This document shows, in pieces, positions 20,266 to 34,551 of a stretch of 64,000 nt of DNA. The notes under the pieces were generated by a model that saw nothing but the letters and a program-made list of their open reading frames with translations, was not told the origin of the DNA and did no database searches. Position 1 is the stretch's first letter; each line of letters opens with the position of its first letter. Source of the DNA: Procambarus clarkii (taxonomy: Eukaryota > Arthropoda > Malacostraca > Decapoda > Cambaridae); NCBI RefSeq assembly GCF_040958095.1, contig NC_091230.1, positions 5,783,322 through 5,847,321 on the forward strand, read 5' to 3'. Made by a program: the position numbers and the translations under genes.

Positions 20266-20345
20266 GTACAACTAGGTGAGTACACCTTATCCAAACCTGC
20301 GATGTACTCTACAGGTTTGGATAAGGTGTACTCACCTAGTTGTAC
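20266..20345. repeat. Perfect 34-bp inverted repeat with 12-base loop
   Basis: The arms 20266-20299 and 20312-20345 are exact complements (GTACAACTAGGTGAGTACAC ... and its inverse). The arm contains the LINE 3'-tail motif ACTAGGTGAGTACAC, so two LINE tails face each other. Confidence 0.9.
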
Positions 20346-23070
20346 ACATCTAGTTGTGCTAGCGGGGGTTGAGCTCTGGCTCCTTGGTCCCGCCTCTAAA
20401 CTGTCAATCAACTGATTTACAGATTCCTGAGCCTACTGGGCTCTATCATATCTACATTTGAAACTGTATGGACTCCGCCTCCACCACATCACTGCCTAAT
20501 ACATTCCATCTGTTAACTGCTCTGACACTGAAAATTGTTCTTTCTAACGTCCCTGTGGCTCATTTGGGTACTCGGTTTTCACTTGTCCCCAAGTGCGTGT
20601 GTCCCTTGTGTTAAATGACCTGTTTTTATCTACCCTATCAATTCCTTTGAGAATCTTGTATGTGGCGACCATGTTCCCCCTAACTCTTCTGTCTTTCAGC
20701 GACGGGAGGTTTAATTCCCGTAGTCTCTACTCGTAGCTCATATCCCTCAGTTTGGAAACTAGTTTGGTGGCAAATCTTTGAACCTTTTCTAGTTTAATCT
20801 TATGCTTGACTAGATGTGGACTACATGTTAGAGCTGCATACTCCAGGATTGTTCTGACATTTGTGGTATACGAAGTTCTGAATGATTCCTTACACAAGCT
20901 TCTAATGGCTATTCTTATGTTGGCCAACCCGGCATATACCGCTGATGTTATACTCTTGATATGGGCTTCAGGTCTGGCGTGATATCAACCTCCTAAGACT
21001 CTCTCTGAGATTCTTCAAAAATTTCATCTCCCAAATGATATCTTGTATCTGGCTCACTACACCTATTTTCATTACATTACATTTGCTTGGGTTAAGGTCT
21101 AACAACCATTTGTTCGACCATTCCTTCAGTTTGTCCAGGTCTTATTGAAGCCTCAAGCAGTTCTCTTCTGTCTTAATCCTTCTCATAATTTTGGCGTCGT
21201 CAGCAAACATTGAAAGGAATGAGTCTATACCTTCTTGAGAGATCATTTACGTTTATCAAAAACAAGATAGGTCCGAGTACAGAGCTCTGTGGGACTCCAC
21301 TGGTGACTTCACGCCAATCTGAGGTCTCACCTTTCACTGTAACTCTACGTCCTATTGCTTAGGTACTCCCTTATCCACTGGAGCACCTTACCAGTTACTC
21401 CTGCCTGTCTCTCCAGCTTATGTACCAGACTCTAATGGGGTACTGCGTCAAACGCTTTCTGACAGTCCAAGAAAATGCAGTCTGCCCAGCCTTCTCTTTC
21501 TTGCTTAATCTTTGTCACCTGGTCGTAGAATTCTATTAAGCCAGTAAGGCAAGATTTACCCTTCCTGAACCCATGTTGATTTGTCACGCAGTCCCTTCTC
21601 TCCAGATATGTTACTAGGTTTTTCTCAAGATCTTCTCCATCACCTTGCATGGTGTATAAGTCAAGGACACTGACCTGTAGTTCAGTGCCTCTTGTCTGTC
21701 ACCCTTTTTGTATATTGGACTACATTAACAGTCTTCCATATTTCTGGGAGGTCTCCCGTGACCTACTATACACTATGGAGAGTGGCAAAGCAAAGTGCCT
21801 CTGCACAGTCTTTCAGTACCCATGGTGAGATTCCATCTGGACCAACATCCATACTCACGTCCAGATCCAACAGATGTCTCTTGACTTAATCTTTAGTAAT
21901 TTTGAACCCTTCCAATGCCGCCTGGTTTACTGTCACCTCTCCTAGCACCCGTTCCTTCACTGTTGTCTTCCTCCTGATGTGACTGTGGAGTAGCTTTGGT
22001 TCGGTCTTGGTTTTATTAGCTATATCATTTTCATACCTTTTCTCAGCTTCTCTTCTCACACTAACATACTCATTCCTGGTTCTGTGGTATCTCTCTCTGC
22101 TTTCAGGTGTTCTGTTATTTCGGAAGTTCCTCCATGCCCTTTTGTTCAGTTTTTTTGCTTCCATACACGAGCTATTAATCCATGGATTCTTCTTTTGTTT
22201 CTCGGATTTTTCCCTTTGTGCCGAGATAAACCTGTTTACTGCCTCCGGACACTTTTGGGTGACATAGTCCATGTCTTATACAGACTTAGCTCTGAGTTCT
22301 GTGTCCCAAGGTGTCCCTTTAAAAACGTCTCATCTCATAATTCCCCTTTCGGTACGCCAGCCTTTAGTTTGCTAGTTCTTTTTAGGGAAAATAAATCATA
22401 GCTCTACTCAAAGTTCAATACACTGTGATCACTCATTCTCAAGGGTACTTCCAACTTAACTCCCCTTATATCTGACTCATTTAGGGTAAATATCATATCA
22501 AGCATAGCTGGTTCATCCTCTCCTCTCAATCTTGTCGGTCCCTTGATGTGTTGGCTTAGAATGTTTCTTGTTGCGACGTCCAGCAGTTTAACTCTCCATG
22601 TATCTGGTCCTCCATGTGGGTCTCTGTTCTCCCAATCTAGCTTTCCGTGTTTGAAGTCTCCCATGAATAGTAGTCCAGATCCATTCCTGCTAGCGACCGA
22701 AGCTAGCTCTCTATTGATGGTCTATCTCTATTTAATGGTGGTCATGTTGTTTCTATCATATTTCTGTCTGGGTCTTCTGTCATTTGGTGCGGTGTTATAT
22801 ATAACTACTACTATAATTTTTGTCCTCCAATTTCTATGGTACCAGTTTTGTAGTCGCTGAAACCTTCACAGCCCTGAATAACCATCTACTCAAAACTACA
22901 GTTTTTTCTTACCAGTAGAGCTACTCCACCACCACCCACCTTTTTCTTCTCTATCCTCACAACACAGTAGTTCTGTGGAAGCACTTCATTTGGTATGGTT
23001 TTCGTTAGCTTTGTTTCTGTGAGTGATATTATGTCTTGTCTTTTTTCTAGTACCCGTTTGTTATATTTGT
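20320..23070 (-). pseudogene. Decayed CR1/L2-like LINE, minus strand (endonuclease and RT remnants)
   Basis: Read on the minus strand from about 23060 to 20320. Endonuclease: MGDFKHGKLDWENRD and MSDHSVL (22664-22404). Linker: SREAEKRYEN-like, with KLLHSHIRRK (22272-21890). RT: QHGFRKGKSCLTGL and CIFLDCQKAFDAVPH (21600-21430). C-terminal: EYAALTCSPHLVKHK and QRFATKLV (20850-20740). Then the 3' UTR and an ACTAGGTGAGTAC tail. Every block lies in a different frame with stops between, so it is old and dead. Same family as the copies at 25866-32497, and more diverged. Confidence 0.88.
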
Positions 23071-25660
23071 AATCCCATCTATGTTAGTGTACATTGCCTT
23101 GACTCACTGTCATCTGTTCGTTCTCATGTCCCCTTCTTTGTGAGCGTTCTCCTGCTGGAGAAAGCTGTTCCTTAGTGTGAGCATTTTTGAGGAGGTTAAC
23201 AGGGTCTAGGATGATACTGGGGTGAGGGGTGGGGATCCTGTGTAACGGCCTGCTTGTTGGTGTAGTTCAGATGTTGCTTGTCACTTTATATGTAATTACG
23301 CCTGCATTCGTACCCTATTTTGTGCTAATGCTTTGTATTGCAATTGCATTGTTACATATTATTTCCAGTTTCTCGTGTGTGTTGTGTTGTGTAATATTTT
23401 TTACTTTTCACTTACTTTTCACCTTAGATGTGAATAACAGTGACTTACGGTGCCAGGTATTTGTTTCATGTATTGTGTGGCCAGCTGTGCTTACTTGGCT
23501 TTGTGCAACTGCCTGTGATCCGTGTTTGTGTGTAATTGTTAGGCGTTTTGCTACTCACATTAATGTACTTGATTACTGCCACGTTTACTCAGGTGATGTT
23601 GCTGACTGTGTGTGTGTCTGTCAAGGTTCTCTGTGATCTATGTCTCTTGAACCATGTTTGTATCTCATATTTTATTTGTAAATATTGTTCCTTTATAATA
23701 GAGCAAAATACAAATAGTAACATATGATGGTGTCAGCGCTGACGGTACCATAGTCTTAACGTGCTACACACACATTCCAGCTGCGCGCCAGCACAGCCAT
23801 AAACAATCGCTGATGGGGTGGTGGTCCTCTTGACAATGGCATCATTAGGCTGTTGATGGTTGCCCTCATTGTTGCCTGCTGCTGCTGCTGCTGCTGCTGC
23901 GTGACGACACTGGACTGTGGCCAACCCTGGCCTCGTGTGTCCGCCAACACCCGGTCTCTAGTCTCATGAATGAAGGACAAACTTGTGCTTCATATAATTT
24001 TTTGCTCCCCCCCCCCCCACCTGCAGGAGTTGCAATGCAGGAGACGCATCTTTCGTGAGGGTTTCTTGGCTGACTTGCAATCATTTCGAACCGAATGCCC
24101 TTCATTGTAATTTAAGTTTCAAACTTCATCCCAACATGTCTGTTGCATATGTTCTGCCTCTCATCCATATACTTGCTCTGGGTTCGGTGCCCGTGGCGTG
24201 TGATCAACGCTCGTCTTCCCTCCCACAAGTCTCCCTGGCACAGGCTTCTTCGGAAGGAACCGAGCATCGTATCAATCGATATTTGCTCTTGTATATGTAA
24301 AGACGTAAAGTGAACTCGTCAGCGAAGGCTCGAGCGCCGCGATTGAATAGATCGTTGAGATATTCACTCTACAATAAGAGGTCAAGCACACTACCCTGTG
24401 ATACACTTGATCCAATTAAGTTGCTTTAAGATGCAGCTGCATAAATGCCTAATCCTAGAGTCCGAGTGTGAAGGTCGTCCTTTTATTAACTTCAAAATGG
24501 AAAATATAGTACCAAGTGCTGGAAGTTTAGCCAATTGTTGGTGGCGCCGTACCTGGTCAGAGCCCATGTTGAGTCAGCAGAAGCGAGGCCAAGGTTTGAT
24601 ACCTATTTCCTCGGCTTCTTCCATGGAGAACTAATAGTAATGTTTAAGACTAGTGTTGGGAAGGAAAAACTTTGACAATAATAGGAGTCGAAAGTCGTCA
24701 GGTACTGAACTAGCCAGTGACAGCTGAGAATCAGCAGTGTCCAGCGCATCAACATAGATGGCACTGGATTCATCCCGGTGTCTGGATGTCATGTAATGGA
24801 AAATATTCATCATGATATCAACAAAAGACCTTCCTTCTTGAAGGAACTTTCACGCCCACACAGTAACCGATGATGCAGCCCGTCCTCACCAGCGTCCACA
24901 ACGTCACTAAAGTGATGTACTAAATTACCCGAACCTAACCTAACCGAGGACCTACGGATAGAAAATAGGACATAACATCAAATTTGCGATCTACTATGAT
25001 TTTTAATGCATCAGGGTTTGGCCTTGAGGGATTTATATGTCAATAGTTGATGTACAATTCAAGAGGACAGGTGGGAGGAGGATCAAGAATTGTTGACATG
25101 TGTTGTGAGATTGTCTGAAGAATTTGGCAAGTGGTTGACAACCGGATCTTTTGGTGCAGTTTCTGACCAATGACTGGCTCTGACTTTTGTGACAACTCTC
25201 TCTCTTTGACGCTCCCTCTCTCTCTCCTTCCTTCCCCTCTTTCTGTCGCTCTGTCTCACTTTGTCTCATTCTCACTCAGTCTCTTAACACTCTCGCCCCC
25301 CTCATCATATAAACACACAAAAACACGTTTAATACACGGCTGACTGCCCTAAAGCCCTGAATAAACGAAAGTCAGGAGACAACATGTCAGGACAGCTGTC
25401 AATCACTGACAATGTCACCAGTCAGTGCCATCAAATATTCACATCAGCACTAGCTCCAGTGGAATGACAGACGCACATATGTATTGATTTTGCTGGCCGG
25501 TTTTGAAATATTGAAATATTGAAATATTAAAAATAATATTAATGAAATATTGGGAAGCATGACTGCAGGAGCAAATTATAAATTCATAAATAATCGAAAA
25601 TGCCTCTTGTTGCCGTATGTTATATCAGTAAAGAATGGGTTTAGGTTGCATTGTGACCTC
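23071..25660. other. Unassigned 2.6 kb, no recognised gene
   Basis: Contains short low-complexity spots: a (CTG)n run at 23878-23900, a C run at 24007-24018 and a CT-rich stretch at 25200-25265. ORFs are at most 135 codons with no domain I recognise. CAACCTAACC-type bases at 24931-24945 are too short to matter. Confidence 0.5.
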
Positions 25661-25767
25661 ATTTATGTGTGATATTCCTATTCACGGATTTGACCGCGTT
25701 ATTAGAGAAGATTAACGCAGCTGTACATCAAACACAAGGTAATAAAGGAATCAGGTCAGCAACAACC

Positions 25768-25796
25768 CCCCCCCCCCCCGGCAAGGACCCCAGCAC

Positions 25797-25838
<42 letters not shown>
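25768..25838. repeat. C-run followed by (CA)n
   Basis: Poly-C, then GGACCCCAGCACCTCTC, then (AC)n. The same CCCAGCACCTCTC flank recurs at 30628 and 32504, always near a LINE boundary. Confidence 0.9.
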
Positions 25839-25839
<1 letters not shown>

Positions 25840-25865
25840 CCTGTGAGTAAGGTTGCATAATAGCA

Positions 25866-26612
25866 ATGACTAGGTCAGGAAGGGCGTCTAGGTCCAACAG
25901 TATTATGATTGAGGAAGAAGATAGGTTTGTGGAGAAGATGATTGGGAAATTTGTAGAGAAGAGGGATGTTTGGATAGATGACCTAATCCAGGGGATTAAA
26001 AGTGAAGTATTTAATAAGATACAGGACGAGGTTCAAAGACTCAAACAAGAGTTTATTGATTATATTCAAGAGAAAATCAGCAAGAGCAGGGTAGAATGGC
26101 AAGGAGAAATATTTAGGCTTACTAATGAATTTGGCAGGAATAAGGGAAGCTTGGCAGGGGAAGGGGGAGTAGTAGTGGATGGAGTAGCGGGTGTGGGAGG
26201 GGTAGGGGTCAGCCAGGGAGGGGGCCACCAGCATGACCCTGAACTGAGAAAGAGGACAATCATAATCCATGGATTGCTTGAAGCCAGGGCACCATCGAGG
26301 CAGGAAAGGATGGAGATTGAGGATTTGGAGCTACAGGGGATCTTGAGACACATGAGAGCCCAGATGGCAGGGAATGAGGTGCAAGTCCACCGACGCATTG
26401 GGCCATACAACTGTAACAGGAAACGACCTGTCCTGTTACACTTCACTAACGAAGAGGCAGTGGATTACATACTGCATCACAAACACTCAGAGGCAGCGAA
26501 AATTACTACAACGTATATATTGATAAATCCATGACGAAGGAGGAGCAGATAGCCCACAGAGCAAGCAAACAGCAATACAACTCTTCCCATTTGAGCGTAG
26601 CTACACACCCCA
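25866..26612 (+). pseudogene. LINE ORF1 (RNA-binding-like protein), frameshifted
   Basis: Starts at ATG 25866. Residues 15-80 are rich in charged and hydrophobic heptads and look like a coiled coil. A Gly/Val-rich hinge follows, then an RRM-like segment (KRTIIIHGLLEA, later VHRRIGPYNCNRKRPVLLHF) such as binds RNA in LINE ORF1 proteins. The frame ends at 26532-26534; a one-base shift near 26515 gives the natural continuation IDKSMTKEEQIAHRASKQ. RNA chaperone role is inferred from family and position. Confidence 0.7.
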
Positions 26613-27323
26613 ATGCTAATTCACCCCATGATAACCAGCTCACACCTGCTTCTCAGGTCACTCCTTCCCCAAATCAGCCGCCCCACTTATCTCCCCAACA
26701 CCTCCCTTGACCCCTCTGACCCCACTGCAGTCAAATTCATCCCACATTCCAAGGACCCCCTCATCACCTCAACCCCCAAAACCCGTCCAGCCCTCATCCC
26801 CTCAACCCCAAGAACCCACCCAGCCCTCATCCCCTCAACACCCAAAACCTACAAAGCCCTCATCCCCTCAACACCCAAACCCTACAAAGCCCTCGCCCCT
26901 CCTCATCCCCTCTCCTTCCATATGACCCCACTCCCTTGCGAGGGGGGTGGGAGGTTCCCCCCACCCCCTCTATCTTTCCCCCCCCCAACCTCTCAACCTC
27001 TATCTGACTCCCAACCTTACGCTATCTCCCAACCCCTCTATGCCCTCCCTAATCTTCAGACCCAGTATGCCCTTCCTACTCCAGACCTACCTACCCAGGC
27101 CCTACCCCAGACCCTCCTACCTACCTTCCTAGAAGCCCAGCCCCCATTAGCCCCCCAAGCACTCCTCCTGACCTCTTTCACCCCCCGGACCCCCCCCCAG
27201 ACACCCCCGGATCCCCCCGGACATCCCCCGGATCCTCCCCGCCCCCAGTCACCCCCCAGACACCCCCCAGATCCCCCCAGACCCCCAGAGAAAGGGCGAA
27301 CTCTGGTGCAAGAGTTTCCATGA
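26613..27323 (+). pseudogene. Pro/Ser/Thr-rich C-terminal part of LINE ORF1
   Basis: About 700 bp of C-rich, Pro-coding sequence with imperfect repeats (TPKTYKALIPS, PSSPQPQEPTQPSSPQ). It overlaps the ATG of ORF2 at 27320 by 4 bases, a compact arrangement that could support reinitiation. Open in more than one frame because of composition, so the exact product is uncertain. Confidence 0.5.
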
Positions 27324-30300
27324 AGAATCTCAAGGTTTGGTACACCAATGCTGATGGGGTATCTAATAAAACAGAAGAGATAAAAGAAAGAGTGAGTGAA
27401 GCAGATCCTGACATAGTTGCAATTGTGGAAACTAAAATTAATGACATGATCTCAGATGCAATCTTTCCTGAAGGGTACCAGGTGATACGAAAAGAGAGGA
27501 CACAGAGACAGGGAGGGGGAGTGGCACTCCTAATAAAGCGGAAATGGAAGTTTGAAGACCTGGGAAATAGTTACCAATGAGTGCACAAGCTTCATACATG
27601 GAACTCTGACAGTAGATGGGAGGAAGATTGTGATCTTGGTAATCTACAATCCCCCACCAAACAGTAGAAGACCCAGGCAGGAGTATGATGACAACAACAA
27701 GGCATGCATAGATGAACTGCAGAAGGCAGCAACACTGGCCCACAGAATGAGAGCGGAGCTGCTGATCATGGGGGACCTAAATCATGGAGAGAGAAATTGG
27801 GAATCAAGGAATCCCCATGGAGGGGACGAAACGTGGGGAGCAAAATTAGTAGATGTTATAGTCAGGAATTTCCTGACACAACATGTGAAGGAAGACACAA
27901 GGGAAAGAGGAGGAGATGCACCGAGCCTATTAGACCTGATTTTCACCCAGAACGTAGAAGATATCGAGAATTTAGAGCATGAAATACCTCTAGGGGCCAG
28001 TGACCATTGTGTCCTAGTCTTTGACTACATGATGGAATTCAAACTTATGACCATGGGACAAGAGATCTGGGAAAGGAGAGTTGACTACAGGAAAGGGGAC
28101 TATAAGAGGATAAGGGACTATCTCGGTGAAGTGCAGCGGGAGGAAGAAATTAGAGGAAAAACGGTCCAAGATATGATGGACCTAGTCATACAGAAATGCC
28201 AGGAGGCCGAAGAGAGATTTATACCAACAGTAAAAGGAAAAAATAAGAAAGAATATAATAACCCATGGTTTAATAGACAGTGTCAGGAAGCAAAAATGGC
28301 CAGCAGGCGGGAGTGGAGGAAGTACAGAAGACAAAGGACAGAGGACAACAGGATCAGATACAACAGAGCTAGGAACGATTACATTAACATAAGACGAACA
28401 TCGGAAAGGGACTATGAGAACGATATTGCAATCAAAGCGAAAAAACAACCTAAGTTACTACACAGTCATATAAGAAGAAAAATGTCGGTGAACGACCAAG
28501 TGACAAGACTAAGGAAGACAGAGGGGGCATATACTGAAAGTGATAAGGAAATCTGCGAGGCACTAAATGCCAGTTTCCATGGAGTGTTCACTACCGAGCC
28601 TGAGCAGCTCCCATTGTTGGAAGGGGTTACCCTAGATGAAAGACTATCAGATATAGAGGTGACAGCAGAGTAGGTAATGAAACAGTTGACAACTCTGGAT
28701 GCAACTAAAGCAGTTGGACCAGACAAAGTATCACCGTGGATACTAAAAGAAGCAGCGCAGGCCCTCAGCGTGCCTCTGGCAATGATCTTTAATGAGTCAC
28801 TTATGTCGGGAGAATTGCCCAGTTGCTGGAAGAAGGCAAATATCGTGCTGATCTTCAAGAAAGGTGATAGGGAGGAGGCACTTAACTATAGACCTGTATC
28901 ACTGACAAGCATCCCCTGTAAAATACTGGAAAGAATAATTAGGCTATGACTGGTTGCACACCTGGACAACATTAGGTTTGTGAACAAACATCAACATGGG
29001 TTCTGGACAGGGAAATCGTGCCTAACAGACCTTCTGGAATTCTATGATAAAATAACGAAATTAAGACAGGACAGAGATGGTTGGGCAGACTGCATATTTC
29101 TGGACTGCCAAAAAGCCTTTGATACAGTACCGTACATGAGACTGCTGTTCAAGCTCGAGAGGCAGGCGGGGGTGGGGGGAAAGGTCCTAGCATGGATAAG
29201 GAACTACCTAACAGGAAGGAGCCAAAGAGTTACGGTAAGGGGCGAGAAGTCGGACTGGCGAACAGTAGCAAGTGGAGTACCACTAGGATCGGTGCTGGGA
29301 CCAATTCTATTTCTTGTATATGTTAACGACATGTTTACAGGCATAGAGTCCTACATGTCGATGTTTGCGGATGACGCAAAGTTGATGAGAAGAGTTGTGA
29401 CAGATGAGGATTGCAGGATCCTCCAAGAGGACCTGAACAGGTTGCAGAGATGGTCAGAGAAATGGCTACTGGAATTCAACACGAGCAAATGTAAAGTTAA
29501 GGAAATGGGACTAGGAGGTAGGAGACCAAATGGACAGTACACAATGAAGGGGAATAGCCTACCTGTGACGACGCGCGAAAGAGACCTGGGGGGTGGACGT
29601 AACACCTAATCTATCTCCTGAGGCACATATAAATAGGATAACGACAGCAGCGTACTCTACACTGGCAAAAGTTAGAACATCATTCAGAAACCTAAGCAAG
29701 GAGGCATTTAGGGCGCTTTACACTGCCTACGTGAGGCCAGTCTTAGAGTATGCCGCCTCATCATGGAGTCCCCATCTGAATAAGCATATAATGCAACCCG
29801 TTCTCGCAAATTAAATAAGTCAATATTGACTTATTAGTTGCGTGCATAGGTGACATACTAAACATAATAGTTTCCCTTGAAAAGCTTCATAGAAAACACC
29901 GACCTTACCTAACCTACTTAGTATGTTAAAATAAGCATCTTATAGCTTTGTAATTACAATTGTTACTTAACCTATTATAGGTATAGGTTAGGTAATAATT
30001 GTAATTATGAAGCAATAAGATGCTTATCTTAACATACTAAGTAGGTTAGGTAAGGTCGGTGTTTTCTATGAAGCTTTTCAAGGGAAACTATTATGTTAAG
30101 TATGTCACCTATGCACATATTTAATAAGTCAATATTGACTTATTAAATTTGCGAGAACGGGTTGTATAATGAAACTGGAAAAGGTTCAGAGGTTTGCAAC
30201 GAGACTCGTCCCAGAGCTACGAGGGAAGGGGTATGAGGAGCGCCTTAGAGAACTGTACCTTACGACACTAGAAAGAAGGGAGAGGGGGGACATGATAGGA

Positions 30301-30550
30301 ACGTATAAGATACTCAGAGGGATTGACAGAGTGGACATAGACGAAATGTTCACACGGAATAGTAACAGAACGAGGGGACATGGATGGAAGCTTGAAACTC
30401 AGATGAGTCAGAGATGTTAGGAAGTTTTCTTTTAGCGTGAGAGTAGTGGGAAAATGGAATGCACTTCAGGAACAGGTTGTGGAAGCAAATACTATTCATA
30501 ATTTTAAAACCAGGTATGATAGGGAAATGGGACAGGAGTCATTGCTGTAA
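27320..30550 (+). pseudogene. LINE ORF2: endonuclease plus reverse transcriptase, broken
   Basis: Endonuclease: VWYTNADGVSNK, AIVETKIND, GGGVALLIKRK, VIYNPPPNSRR, LIMGDLNHG and GASDHCVLVF (27320-28040). [66 protein letters not shown] and the catalytic FADD near 29363. C-terminal: EYAASSWSPHLNK and QRFATRLV. Breaks: frameshift near 27550, TAG at 28671, stop at 28947, frameshift near 29588, foldback insertion 29794-30164, frameshift near 30405. The stop TAA is 30548-30550. It would nick target DNA and copy the LINE RNA by target-primed reverse transcription. Confidence 0.9.
29794..30164. mobile_element. 371-bp foldback element with 7-bp target duplication
   Basis: Almost the whole element is one palindrome: the left end CAACCCGTTCTCGCAAATT and the right end AATTTGCGAGAACGGGTTG are inverse, and the arms meet near 29980. 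TATAATG occurs at 29787-29793 and 30165-30171; removing the element restores the LINE frame (HLNKHIMKLEKVQRF). Non-coding MITE or foldback class. The arms also contain AATAAGTCAATATTGACTTATT, itself a palindrome. Confidence 0.92.
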
Positions 30551-30627
30551 ACAACCGATGCTGGAAAGGCGGGATCCAAGAGTCAATGCTCGATCCTGCA
30601 GACACAACTAGGTGAGTACACACACCA

Positions 30628-32497
<1,870 letters not shown>

Positions 32498-32503
32498 CAG
32501 GAC

Positions 32504-32665
32504 CCCCCAGCACCTCTCACACACCCGCCAGGACCTACGAACAGGAGATACTTCTCCACCCACAGGGTTATTAACCAATGGAACCGCCTACCCGCCCAAG
32601 CCGTTGAGGCCAAAACTTTTAATTTTTAAAGCAGAGCTGGAAAAGATCATGAAAGCAAATGCGGG
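32504..32665 (+). pseudogene. C-terminal scrap of another LINE
   Basis: Behind CCCCCCAGCACCTCTC the sequence codes FSTHRVINQWNRLPAQA and VEAKTF, then, after a one-base shift, KAELEKIMK. This matches the last 40 or so residues of CR1/L2-like ORF2 (compare VVNGWNALGSDVVEADS). Third LINE-derived piece in the same orientation. Confidence 0.65.
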
Positions 32666-32679
32666 GTACTTACACTGAG

Positions 32680-34466
32680 GTACATCTGGGTTATCTCTAC
32701 TCTGGTCTACATCTGGGTTATCTCTACTCTAGTCTTCATGTGGGTTATCTCTACCCTGGTTTACATCTGGGTTATGTCTACCCTGGTCTACATCTGGGTT
32801 ATCTCTACTCTGGTCTACATCTGGGTTATCTCTACCCTGGTCTACATCTGGGTTATCTCTACCCTGGTCTACATGTGGGTTATCTCTACCCTGGTCTACA
32901 TGTGGGTTATCTCTACTCTGGTCTACATCTGGGTTATCTCTACTCTGGTTTACATCTGGGTTATGTCTACTCTGGTCTACATCTGGGTTATCTCTACTCT
33001 GGTCTACATCTGGGTTATCTCTACTCTGGTCTACATCTGGGTTATGTCTATTCTGGTCTACATCTGGGTTATGTCTACTCTGGTCTACATCTGGGTTATG
33101 TCTACTCTGGTCTACATCTGGGTTATGTCTACTCTGGTCTACATCTGGGTTATGTCTACTCTGGTCTACATCTGGGTTATGTCTACTCTGGTCTACATCT
33201 GGGTTATGTCTACTCTGGTATACATCTGGGTTATCTCTACATACTCTGGTCTACATCTGGGTTATGTCTACTCTGGTCTACATCTGGGTTATGTCTACTC
33301 TGGTCTACATCTAGGTTATGTCTACTCTGGTCTACATCTGGGTTATGTCTACTCTGGTATACATCTGGGTTATCTCTACATACTCTGGTCTACATCTGGG
33401 TTATCTCTACATACTCTGGTCTACATCTGGGTTATGTCTACTCTGGTCTACATCTGGGTTATGTCTACTCTGGTCTACATCTGAGTTATCTCTACATACT
33501 CTGGTCTACATCTGGGTTCTCTACATACTCTGGTCTACATCTGGGTTATCTCTACACACTCTGGTCTACATCTGGGTTATGTCTACTCTGGTCTACATCT
33601 GGGTTATGTCTACTCTGGTCTACATCTGGGTTATGTCTACTCTGGTCTACATCTGGGTTATCTCTACATACTCTGGTCTACATCTGGGTTATCTCTACAT
33701 ACTCTGGTCTACATCTGGGTTATCTCTACATACTCTGGTCTACATCTGGGTTATCTCTACATATTCTGGTCTACATCTGGGTTATCTCTACATACTCTGG
33801 TCTACATCTGGGTTATCTCTACATATTCTGGTCTACATCTGGGTTATCTCTACATACTCTGGTCTGGGTTATCTCTACATATTCTGGTCTACATCTGGGT
33901 TATCTCTACATACTCTGGTCTACATCTGGGTTATCTCTACATATTCTGGTCTACATCTGGGTTATCTCTACATACTCTGGTCTGGGTTATCTCTACATAT
34001 TCTGGTCTACATCTGGGTTATCTCTACATACTCTGGTCTACATCTGGGTTATCTCTACATACTCTGGTCTACATCTGGGTTATCTCTACATATTCTGGTC
34101 TACATCTGGGTTATCTCTACATACTCTGGTCTACATCTGGGTTATCTCTACATATTCTGGTCTACATCTGGGTTATCTCTACATACTCTGGTCTGGGTTA
34201 TCTCTACATATTCTGGTCTACATCTGGGTTATCTCTACATACTCTGGTCTACATCTGAGTTATCTCTACATACTCTGGTCTACATCTGGGTTATCTCTAC
34301 ATACTCTGGTCTACATCTGGGTTATCTCTACATACTCTGGTCTACATCTGGGTTATCTCTACATACTCTGGTCTACATCTGGGTTATCTCTACATATTCT
34401 GGTCTACATCTGGGTTATCTCTACATATTCTGGTCTACATCTGGGTTATCTCTACACTGGTCTACA
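32680..34466. repeat. 27-bp minisatellite switching to a 31-bp form
   Basis: The unit contains GGTCTACATCTGGGTTATCT followed by CTACTCT. From about 33230 on most units carry an added ATAC (CTACATACTCT). A few units lack part of the motif (GGTCTGGGTT near 33861, 33981, 34191). The 27-bp form keeps frames open, giving false ORFs up to 603 codons. Confidence 0.95.
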
Positions 34467-34551
34467 GTAGGACCAATGGCTTTGGAGGTTAGAAATTACA
34501 TCGTAACACTGTGGTCCAGTCTCACTTGTCAGTCAGGTCCTTCTTGAAGCA

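Larger units (their letters stand above)
25866..30605 (+). mobile_element. Near-complete CR1/L2-like LINE, copy 1 (inactivated)
   Basis: Two-ORF non-LTR retrotransposon: ORF1 (25866), a Pro-rich region, ORF2 (27320-30550) and a 3' tail ending CACAACTAGGTGAGTACAC near 30605. ORF2 has an apurinic-type endonuclease and an RT with FADD, and a C-terminus like CR1/L2 (QRFATRLVPELRGKGYEERL, GDMIGTYKILRG). The copy carries several frameshifts and stops and a 371-bp foldback insertion, so it is dead, but its parts are easy to align with copy 2. The promoter lies in the unassigned 5' end. Confidence 0.85.

Noticed and set aside
23878..23900. CTG/CAG run as a polyglutamine-coding exon (minus-strand ORFs)
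   Set aside because: Only about eight repeats, no splice or domain support, and three overlapping frames read it.
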